Shown: in pieces, positions 1 to 9,571 of the stretch
Layout of the letters: each line of letters starts with the position of its first letter
How positions within the stretch are numbered: the first letter of the stretch is position 1
DNA from: Glandiceps talaboti
Lineage: Eukaryota > Hemichordata > Enteropneusta > Spengelidae
Reading direction: 5' to 3'
DNA: 35,000 nucleotides
Assembly: GCF_964340395.1 (NCBI RefSeq)
Contig: NC_135562.1
Coordinates: 2,870,134-2,905,133 of the forward strand
Program-made: the position numbers and the translations under genes
Notes under the pieces: generated by a model
What the model was told of the DNA's origin: nothing
The model's database searches: none
Seen by the model: only the letters and a program-made list of their open reading frames with translations

Positions 1-195
1 GTCATCAGGATATTCAAGATAACCAACAATGGTAAGTGCCACACCGATGAAGAGAAATATAATAGCGATTATTGAAAGAGTACAACCACAACACGCCAGC
101 GATTTCGGACTTCCCCTAATATCGTTGACACGTACATTGGTCCTCTTTCTCCGAAACACAGCAGCACGATACACGTCTTCACTTGGAGGTGCCAT
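1..195 (-). CDS. First coding exon of a single-pass membrane protein, cut by the left edge
   Basis: Read on the minus strand from ATG at 195, the frame stays open for 65 codons to the window edge. It begins MAPPSEDVYRAAVF, followed by a basic stretch (RRKR, then R and K residues). A Cys cluster (ACCGC) comes next, then a hydrophobic segment of about 20 residues (roughly residues 41-60, IIAIIFLFIGVALTIVGY), then acidic residues (EYPDD). A basic stretch before a membrane helix suggests a cytoplasmic N-terminus. A good 3' splice site (pyrimidine tract, then CAG) ends at 228, so the exon probably starts at 227 with a 5' UTR exon further upstream. I do not recognise the family. TMEM200-type proteins have a similar basic stretch before a helix, but the resemblance is too weak to name it. 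The overlapping plus-strand frame at 29-238 is its shadow. Confidence 0.6.
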   Translation of the reverse strand, partial: MAPPSEDVYRAAVFRRKRTNVRVNDIRGSPKSLACCGCTLSIIAIIFLFIGVALTIVGYLEYPDD

Positions 196-227
196 GTCAT
201 CGATTTATAACAGTACACAATCAACTT

Positions 228-2299
228 CTGAAAAGTAATAAACGGTGATCATAAGAAACAAAAATGTGCGAAATGACATAATTATTTCTATTCTACTATT
301 ATTCTCTTCGTTTGCAGTGAAACAACGCATTGAAATCCATATTTTGAATGTCAAATTACATAATTGAAAAGAATCGCACTCTAAACAACGGTATCATTGT
401 AGCAATATCAGTATATAATACTTAATGCGTATTGCCCCTTGTATTGGACCTATAACTAGATATGAAGTCGTGAACTGACTTATTGTCATCACAATGTAAC
501 AGGGTATGACATGACAACAAACTTGTAATCCACAAACTCTGACATTGCTGTCATCCCTAAAAACTATAAACACCACTAAATGACCACAAGGGTGTATACT
601 AATACCAATACTCGTACACAGACATGCAAATAACCATATCATGGAAAGTCAATATGGACGTGTGACCTCGATCACATGCTCTATTGTACGGCATTACATT
701 GTAAGGTCGGCAGTGGGTGTTGGTTGTAGCTGTGTATATTGTTCGACTCTGGCTGCCGCACATGACATATTTTTCCCCCTGTACATAAATTTGCAAATTG
801 CCACAATTGACACACTGTTCAAGTCTGCTATAGACACATTGTACATGTCAGTTATAACTATGCGCAAGATATATTTATCGAATCATAAGTAAGTGGTATG
901 ATAAATAATATTTATGAATTGGTGTGATTATTAATATTATGATAATGTATGACACATTGTATTCATGATATGACATATATGTATTTTACCGTTAATGAAC
1001 GATTGCCGCATTGCAATACGCGAATTAGTAGTATGGTGTGACGATGACAATTTGAATATTTCAAAATAAACAATAATAACGTGACTTTGAACTTGAATGT
1101 GAACGTGACCGTGATCAAAACAGAAACAGTGAAAGGGTAAACGACAGTAGCAAGAACCGTAAGTTAAAATAATAAATTAAAGCTAGTGAATTTAGAGGAT
1201 AGGCGGATGATATGTTCATATTTTTGCAGCTTTAACTGCGTTTTAAAATACATACTTTTACTAGTAATGGGGTCAAATCACATATGGAAAGGGAATCGCA
1301 CTCTAAACAACGATATCAAGGTAATTGTAAGCAGTGGTGTCACAGAATAACGTACTCAGATCAGAACGTTGAAATTCTCTTCATACATACCTTTGTTTAC
1401 ATGCAGTGTAACTTATATACATTCCTTCAGAAATCATATCGCCACTTAACGCTGGTGAACTTAATCATTCTGTATTCCTTGTTATTGGTAGCTGTACACA
1501 GGTAAATATATGTATCATTGGTATAATGTGTTGACCTCTGAGGTTGTCAAGACTTACATGTAGATGGCGCTATTCAAGAATGATCATTCAGTTTGTGGTA
1601 CATGACTGACATCAAGCACACAGTTGCCTGCAGTGTTTGATTCTGCTTCATTGCAATTATTCTATGATATGTTACGGATTTATGATTTGATTGCGATCAC
1701 TGTTGTGTATCGATTGAGTATGTCGAGTTGACAGGCACAGGGGCGCACTTATACCTATAGAACGCTTCCCAAAATTACACTATGTTTATTTTTAGTTACT
1801 GTAAAGATATTATTTTCAGTTTTATTTGGTTGTTTTGCTATCGTACAGACATCGTACATGTCAGATTTCTGCCCATGGATATATAATGCAGAGATTACTT
1901 CTGTGTGATGCTGTCGTAACGAAACACATTTTTGAACATTTCATGGTAATCAAGCTATCAAACTACTTGTACCCATGGTCAGGTTCTTTCATTATGTGGT
2001 TCCAGTCACCAGAAATGTTTTATCTTTTTATTTTATTTCCTTTTAATAAAGTAACTATATTCGCAAGATAATAAAAGATTTTTCTGATGGAAACATAAAT
2101 CATCGTGATAAATGAAACAAAATCATGTTAAATTAATGAATAAATGTTAACTCTGATGTGGGATACTTAAAACGGGGTAGAGCACCAGGGTAGGTCACGT
2201 GATTAGTAGACATTGACTTATATCTCAAGTCAAGCTTGGTCTATGCAGTCGATCGTCATACATTATATTTATCCTTCATTCAGTATGTGTACGTGTATG

Positions 2300-2333
<34 letters not shown>

Positions 2334-2694
2334 TGAATGTGTGTATGTATGTATGTATGTATGTATGTATGTATGTATGTATGTATGTATGTATGTGTGT
2401 ATGTATGTATGTATGTATGTATGTATGTATGTATGTATGTGTTTGTGTGTGTGTGTTTCATACTATTAACATCATCGAACCTTACTATACTTTAAGAGCC
2501 CTTTATGTGACCGGTGATCAAAAACGGCAAATAAATCTTTATAGTTTATAGTGATATGTGTGAGTGGTAACCTCTGTGGCAATAGATGGCTGGGTTGAAA
2601 AAGGGCCACACACGTAAACAAAGTGTCTCGTCGGTTACAACAGACATTTGATTTTATCTAGGCCAAGACATACATTGATCATACGTCCAAGAAC
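228..2694. other. Intergenic stretch without a recognisable gene
   Basis: AT-rich DNA between the minus-strand membrane-protein exon and cyclase gene 1. The short open frames here show no family features. It holds the ATGT array at 2305-2456 and a direct repeat of about 21 bp (GAATCGCACTCTAAACAACG core) near 371 and 1293. I see no other structure. Confidence 0.5.
2305..2456. repeat. (ATGT)n tetranucleotide microsatellite with (GT)n end
   Basis: Nearly uninterrupted ATGT repeats to 2440, broken by a few variant units (GAATGTGT, GTGTGT), then a short GT run to 2456. The open frames across it on both strands (Met-Tyr-Val-Cys and Ile-His-Thr repeats) are artefacts of the repeat. Confidence 0.95.
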
Positions 2695-2699
2695 TAGTC

Positions 2700-2737
2700 A
2701 GTCGTTCTTTCTTGCGATTCTCGTTAGCTAGGTAAGT
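2700..2737 (+). other. Candidate 5' non-coding exon end and splice donor for cyclase gene 1
   Basis: A near-consensus donor (TAG|GTAAGTGAC) would end an exon at 2731. It lies about 570 bp before a good acceptor (CTCTTCACAG ending at 3303), which is 18 nt upstream of the ATG of cyclase gene 1. Joining the two would give a normal 5' UTR intron. This rests on splice motifs only. Confidence 0.3.
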
Positions 2738-3198
2738 GACGTAAATATCACATCTTTCTGATCAGCAAGACTTGTAGTAGTATGATAAACTGCATACGAG
2801 ACGATGTATGCCACTGTCTATGGTTGAACAATGGCTAGAGAGCTTTCAAGAAATTGTAAGACGTGAATAGGAAGAGTGCAGGTCACACAAAAGGAAACAG
2901 ACGTTTAAAACATAGAAATGCGATAAATGCTATAAAAGACAGCAAATTGTAATATGGGAAAGAGTATGAAACAACGTTTTTAATCATGCGTACTCGACAG
3001 TGTAACTGTCCAACTCAATTCCACCGGAGCATACAACCATAGTTATCAATTTAGGTTTTCCCCAGTATATTTAAACAGGAAGATAGTGAAAAGTGGACGA
3101 CGTTATCTTATAGTATTGTTCATGTTGTTGGATACTCGGCGGTGAAATGACCTCTCCCAAATCAAACCACTGAAACATGCAGCCAGACTACTAATAGT

Positions 3199-3245
3199 CA
3201 GGCGGGGCGGGCGGGCGAAATAAAAAAAAGGGGGGAGGGGGGCAA
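3199..3245 (+). promoter_or_regulatory. G-rich tract upstream of cyclase gene 1
   Basis: Runs of G (GGCGGGGCGGGCGGGCG, then GGGGGG and GGGGGG) lie 75-125 bp before the ATG in an otherwise AT-rich region. The tract contains GC-box-like cores and has enough G runs for a G-quadruplex. If the 5' UTR intron ending at 3303 is real, the tract would lie inside that intron instead of the promoter. Confidence 0.35.
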
Positions 3246-3321
3246 GGAAAAACTGAATATAATATCAGACGACTGTGACATGTCCATATTCATCTCTTCA
3301 CAGAAAAAGTGATTGAGAAGA

Positions 3322-6300
3322 ATGGCAATGAAGCGACAACTATTACATGTATACATAATGCTACTCATTTGCTCAACTATCCCGTCAACAACAGCAACTG
3401 GTGACGTCAACGACGCGTCACCATATTTGGACATGACATACAATTTTAATGACGAAACGATGACGTTTCCAGGCTGGCCGGAGTTCAACTTAACCGTACT
3501 TTCAAGGGGGAGCGACAACGTATTCGGTATATACATGGAAGCTAACAATTTGTGTGTATTCGAACACTGTGGCACACATATCGATGCACCAGCTCACTAT
3601 ATACAGGTAAACACAGCTGTTTAGTTTGTTAAAAAAAGAGAACCTGGCGTTGAATTGGTGACGCTTGAATCACTCGTGGCACTCCCCCCTATGCAGCCCC
3701 CCCCCCCCCCCTTGCGTGGTCGTTATCCTCTGCAAGGACGGCTGGCTGTAGAGGGAGAGTGCACCTCACGGCGGCATGGATCATGTACCACGTGTGAGTA
3801 GCGTAATCCCAGCACCTACACGGGTGTATGCCAGACTCTTCACCAAATAGAATCCGTTGTTAATACTCGTATACACTTGCAAAGCTGAAATATAACGTGT
3901 CTGACTCTTGTGTCTGGCTCGTCAGAAATCTCACTATAAATCTAATTCATGTTTGCGTGTGATTTTTGTCAAGACGATGAAATATTATAATAATAGTTGA
4001 ATGCGTCGGTAAGATTTTTGTTGTATCGACTTTCTCTTTTCGATTAACTATTTTCTATTGTAAACCAATTTTTTTCAGTGATTTTGGAAGTCCAAGTTTA
4101 GTATGTAATATAATTAATTGATAAATTAATTCTCTCTGTGTTGGTATACAGGGAAAACAGCGCCTTGGCAGCGTACCTCTTGATAATTTGATTGGAGCTG
4201 CTATCAGAGTTGACATCAAAGCCAAAGTGGACAACGACATCGATGCGTTACTAGATGTCAAAGATTTGGAAGACTGGGAAGAGGCTAACGGCAGAATACC
4301 CGATGACGTCATTCTGATGATGTACACTGGTTGGGGCAGCAGATATCCTAATAGGGTTTGTGTTATTTATTTTTTTAAAAATCAATAACGGGTCATTTTA
4401 TATTGAACGGTATGGCCAGGGATGGGGGTGGGGTGGGGGTGGGTGGGTTATGGTTTTGTAGACTTAGATTCAGCGCTGAGGGATGGCCCGACTGAGGTAT
4501 TACAGAGATTTCAAAACCACTATCTGGCCATAAAGATTTTATGTATTCAAAAATTAAAAAAAATAAATGAATAAATGAATATACAATGTTTTAGCACACA
4601 TTAAGAACGGGGATATAGACTCAGGATTCGAAGCTCATGTTGAATTTATAAACGTTTTACTTAATAAGTGAAAATACTTATATACAATCTCTTATTAAAC
4701 TAGTCTCGCTCTAAACTGATACAGTGTATTACGTAAAAACTTCATTACACATTTGGAAATGTGAACGTGTAATAAAGATTTTAATACGTAATACACTGTA
4801 CTATTTTAGGGCTGAACTACTGTTAGTATAATGTGTATGCCTACTATAACGACATAGCTATGTGTTTTCTGGCATTGCTTGAATAGTAGAGACTCGCTTG
4901 ACATTTTTATCTATCGTAAAAATACGTCATCGGATTGCGTCTGTAAGTAATACCCTGATGGTGAGTTTCAGTACGTCACGTTAGACTACGAGTACATTTT
5001 CAATATATTGCAAAACCTACTATATAATACTCCCCAAGACGTATAAACCCAGCTTGTCTAACTTTTAAAATTTATTAGTCAGTTCATATTATACTTCGCT
5101 TCTTTCTGATACCATGTTAAATAAATGTGTAAAAATTCCGATTTTGTTTAGACGCTGTTTCTCGGTCAAGACGCTGATGGCGCCATGCATTTTCCAGGAT
5201 TGGGTCCAGATGGTGCCCAATGGCTTGTCGATAAGCGAAAGGTATTTATTTACTTTTTCAATAGCCTGAGGCGTTGTATGTGCACTGTCCATTGTTTGGG
5301 CCTAAAACTTATTTTTTTAATGCGTTTTCGTCTTTTTAGTCAATTATTTGGTTGTATAGAATACTCGTGAGTGAAAAAAGTAACTGCTCTTGATTTCATA
5401 AAGGCAGCAATATTCAGGACAATAAATTTATGATTCTGTATCTGTATAGCTATGGTGTAGGTCTTGTGTAAGGAATAAGCAGTCATATATATCAGAATGG
5501 CTTTTGGCAGTGAATGCCATTTTTAATGCATCACAAGATTGAACAAACACACACACACACACACACACACACAGTACTATTGTCCATATGGTTCCAGTCT
5601 TGAGACTAACAGTTTGTATTGAGTAAAGCACTTTGAATGATCAATACGCTCTTTGTAGACGAAATTTCGTTGTGGCTATGATCAGCATAGAATGTGAGCA
5701 CGCCATCAGAGACACCATTTTACTGCGAGTTTTATTTGCTCTCCATTTTCTATGTCAGCTTGCCTACGTGCTCCAATTTTAGTTCTACACGTACGTGTTG
5801 ATCGAACTCTATCACTGAAAGCAAGCAACACTGAAGACAAAACATCTGCCATGAATGAAAAATACCCAGAAAACACCCACTTTTTCAGTCACACAGTCTC
5901 AGTAACAAGCATTCCATTACAGAGTTTGACTTCTTCCATGTACGTTGTAAAGCTTTCAGTGTGACTCAGATACGAGAATGTCGTAATCAAACGATAATTC
6001 TTGATCTTTTTTCGTTGTCATGAGTTCATTCGCTTTATTCTGTGATGAATTCCCTTGTGAAGATTGTTCTGTACTTTCTTATGTATAGATAAAAGCTATC
6101 GGCACAGATTGCCCATCGCTGGATAGTGGTAGTAGTGGTGGAGAATTTAGAAGTCATATCATATTGATGCTGCAAGATATACCAGGTCAGACAATGTGTA
6201 CTTATCTGGTATCATAATATCCCAGCCATGTCTATCTGCCTAACTTTCTTTGCAATTGCGTGTGTGCTAAATTCATCTTTCTTTCGTTGTATGTATGTAT

Positions 6301-7363
6301 GTATGTATGTATGTATGTATGTATGTATGTATGTATGTATGTATGTATGTATGTATGTATGTATGTATGTATGTATGTATGTGCGCGTGCATGCATGCAT
6401 GCGTGCGCGCGCGTGTGTGTGTGTGTGTGTGTGATATTTCAATTTCGACTCTTTTTCTGCACGGTCACAAATTCATGTATATATGTATAAATATATTTAA
6501 TGTAAGTCTGACTGTTCCTGCCAGTGCTAGCTTCTCGCGTGGAATTATTAGTTCGTTGTTCTGACGAGCGAGTCCAAAACGTCCATACCCATTAATCAAA
6601 CAATCCCTGAAAAGATGAGTTCATCACCCCGACGTAATCCACATCGTCGCAAATCACATTCTCTTTTTACGGCACCGTTCAAGATACACCGTCAAGAGGT
6701 ATAGTCCTGGTTTGCGAGAATGCGTAACCTGAGCCTGGTTTGCGAGAATGCGTAACCCCGAGCTCGGGGTCGCTATGATTGACTGCTGGTCACATTTTGA
6801 AATAACGTGACCTTTGACAAAATTGTCAATCAGAAATAAGGCTCGCATCAAGTGAATGAAATTCGATGAAGCCGCGTACCGTGACCATAGTGCTTAAGTC
6901 TAAGTACTTCCTTATCATGTATGCTAATTAATGGCAGCATCAGATCGAGCGTGTACTTTACCTGAATTGAATTTGCTGGGTTGTTTCATGCAGTTTGTAT
7001 TTTATTTTATCTTGATTGACTAATATGTTTTCGTTTATCGCCATTACACCGGTTTTAACTAACTATTTGAAGTGTTTTCAAGCCTTTTATTTCACTTTGC
7101 GAGTATCCTAAGCTTGTTATTTCTTCTTTACAGTTTTCGAGCAGGTTGCTAACGTTGATAAGTTACCAACTACTGGTGCTACTGTCTTTGGCATTCCGAT
7201 GAAGGTAGAAGATGGTAGTGGTGGTCCTCTACGTATCTTCGCCACTGGGTGGCGCTCTGATGTGCCTAATCCATTCAGCATCTCTGGCGTTGGAATGGTT
7301 GGCCCAATGGCAATGATGATCATGTACATATGGATTGCTATGGTCTTATCACAAGTGTTCTAA
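3322..7363 (+). CDS. Cyclase gene 1: secreted, probably GPI-anchored cyclase-family hydrolase
   Basis: Coding exons are 3322-3606, 4152-4355, 5152-5241, 6089-6185 and 7134-7363, with intron phases 0,0,0,1, giving 301 aa. All introns are GT-AG. The family (Pfam Cyclase; kynurenine formamidase, isatin hydrolase) contains metal-dependent amidohydrolases. The signature HCGTHIDAPAHY at residues 82-93 supplies the expected metal ligands H82, H86, D88 and catalytic H92. H216 and E228 match the later conserved His and Glu. Residues 1-29 form a signal peptide (hydrophobic VYIMLLICSTI). There is an NLT glycosylation site. The last 22 residues are strongly hydrophobic after small residues (SGVG), typical of a GPI signal or a terminal membrane anchor. 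The ATG at 3322 was chosen; ATG 3328 is also possible. Relative to gene 2, exon 3 is two codons shorter and exon 4 has a GSSGG-type insertion. The substrate is unknown. Confidence 0.85.
4426..4452 (+). repeat. G-rich tract in intron 2 of cyclase gene 1
   Basis: Repeated GGGGGTGGG units with at least five runs of three or more G. It could form a G-quadruplex on the coding strand of the pre-mRNA. Confidence 0.5.
4720..4800. repeat. 81-bp hairpin-forming inverted repeat in intron 2 of cyclase gene 1
   Basis: The first 16 nt (TACAGTGTATTACGTA) are the exact reverse complement of the last 16. The pairing continues with few mismatches through ATTACAC/GTGTAAT to a loop around GGAAAT. It fits a very small foldback transposable element, and its size and shape also resemble an animal pre-miRNA. 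Sequence alone does not separate the two. Confidence 0.7.
5545..5573. repeat. (CA)n microsatellite
   Basis: Pure CA dinucleotide run in intron 3 of cyclase gene 1. Confidence 0.9.
6289..6434. repeat. (GTAT)n / (GCAT)n / (GT)n compound microsatellite
   Basis: About 23 GTAT units, then GCATGC and GCGC alternation, then a GT run. It lies in intron 4 of cyclase gene 1. Alternating purine-pyrimidine throughout makes it a Z-DNA-prone tract. Open frames across it are artefacts. Confidence 0.95.
6706..6757. repeat. 24-bp exact direct repeat
   Basis: CCTGGTTTGCGAGAATGCGT plus AACC occurs at 6706-6729 and again at 6734-6757, with a 4-bp spacer. It is followed by a GAGCTC-centred palindrome (CCCCGAGCTCGGGG). 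It lies in intron 4 of cyclase gene 1. Confidence 0.9.
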
Positions 7364-7949
7364 TTGATTGATATCAACAATACAGTGGTTAATTATCGGT
7401 CAACGTAAACACTGTTAGTAGCAATATTGACATTTGATATTAAATGTTTACGATATTGTTACATGTATTTGAATATTACACGGAAGTTATTAGACATTTT
7501 TTTGCATGATTTACTATGTTTTATCAAAACATGAAATAATTTTGATATATTAGTATTAGTAATGATAGCAATTTCAAAATGTTATTACAAATTTGTAGGA
7601 ATGCTACTCAAACACTAAACTGTAAGATGTGTTGTTGTCCTGGTCTCGGAGGCCCCACCATTGTAAAGTAATATATGCCTTGCTTTCATTTTGCCGCTCA
7701 GATATATGGGGGGGGGGGGGGATCGAGGGTAGTAGAGCTACATTTTGTATATTTATTTACACCCTAACCGTGTACCTTTATCTAATGTTTCCAGGGGTCA
7801 GACACGATTAGTATCGCTATTTTCTAAACCCTGTTATCCAATCTGATTATTTGCTTCTTTGTATTTACGACTGTGATGTCATTTTTCTCTTCATTTTTTG
7901 ATTGGGTAATAAAAGATATCATGTCGTATCGTATCATACAAAGCATTTT
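7364..7949. other. Convergent 3' regions of cyclase gene 1 and PUDP copy 1
   Basis: Only 586 bp separate the two stop codons of these tail-to-tail genes. AATAAA on the plus strand at 7908-7913 could end cyclase gene 1. AATAAA on the minus strand at 7757-7752 could end PUDP copy 1. If both are used, the two 3' UTRs overlap by about 150 bp. The stretch also has a G13 run at 7709-7721. No further gene is seen. Confidence 0.4.
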
Positions 7950-9531
7950 TTAAAAGCCGTAATCATATGCCGGCAACCCCCATTCTTCAGGTATAAATTC
8001 TTCCATAGATTTCAAAACTTGGTGATATCCCTCTGGCCAAAAAGATTTTTCTAAATTTTCATCAGGAATAAAAACTGTTTTCATTCCGGCTGTTAGGGCT
8101 GATTGTATTCCAGTAACAGCATCTTCGAAAACAAGAATCTGAAGCGAGAAACATTTTGAAAATATACTATTAGTGATGATCGGATCTATTAAACACACCA
8201 TGGGTACTGTATTCATAATTTCTTTGTCTTGGCACTATTTGAGAAAAAAATCATTCCATTGTATTACCGTAACTAGCCACAATTTGATAAGTGTACAAGA
8301 CTTATGAACACCAACACTATCCAGACTTTGAGAAATATTGCAATTTTTTTACACTCTGCATTCAAACTTTGAGTCGATATTGAATACTATACCATGTTAG
8401 ATAGCTCTTCATTACCACACTGATATGTTAGTTTGTTGACCTTGATATGTTCTTTGTTTATTTATTTATTTATTTTCCGTAACTCCTTTCGTGTCCGCTC
8501 ACTATATATTTACGCATCTGTGCTCAAGGCCAGTGGCCAAAGTACTGAATGGACCATCTACACGCTTAGGCTGTAAGATATACCGTGACGGGGCGCCCTC
8601 ACACATCGATCAACCGCTCGAGGTCGGTGAGCGGAACGGCACGACACATCTTATAGTCTAATACACTCTTATCTTGCCACTTTTTGTATTTGTTGTTAAG
8701 ATAAAAAGTATTCATGATGTCATCACTGAAAATTATTACAATGCCAAGAATTATACATTGTACATATCAATCTGAGGTCTATTTTATCATTCCATTTATT
8801 AATATTAGTGTAGTTATAAGTTGAAATCTCGATTGATTTACATACAATGCAGACCCACATATAAATTTGATTGGCTATACTGCACTGTACAATGTATATG
8901 TCTTACTGCTATGCAAATGTGTTATTGGCAGACGATTCAATACTATGCAGGGTGTATGATATTATGATTATTAAGTCATTTAATATTTAACAAAATTCTT
9001 TCAAAAAATATTTCAGTTGCTGCTAAATGCAGAGAAACCCTTAATACTTTGACACAATATTACATATATGTCATCACTTACATTTGATGGATTGGGTGAG
9101 CCACCGTCAAATCTCTGCGCAGCCACTGAGTAAGCATCTGGAGCTGGTTTACCATGTTTCACTTCTGGATCCGAACCACAACACACGATATGATGAAATA
9201 GCTTAAAAAATTCCTGGTGTTTATGTTGTGTCTTCATTTCAAAGGATGATATTGAGGAAGCTGTGCATACCGCTATAGGGATGTTATATTTATGAAGATG
9301 TCTCACTAATTTGTCAGCACCTGTGTAGAAATTTATTTAAATAAAATTAAAATTCGAGAGCCCGTGTTACCTTGACAACAATAAGGCTATCCATGTCAGT
9401 ACTATAATATCATATGATAATAATAATAATAATAATAATAAACATTTATATAGCGCCATATATCCACGACAGTGCTCATAGGCGCTTCACATTTGAAATA
9501 AATCAAAAGCTACTGCAATTACAAGTATGGC

Positions 9532-9571
<40 letters not shown>

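Noticed and set aside
2213-2551. Open frames made of repeated Met-Tyr-Val-Cys or His-Thr residues (also at 6212-6564)
   Set aside because: They only translate tetranucleotide microsatellites, in several frames and on both strands.
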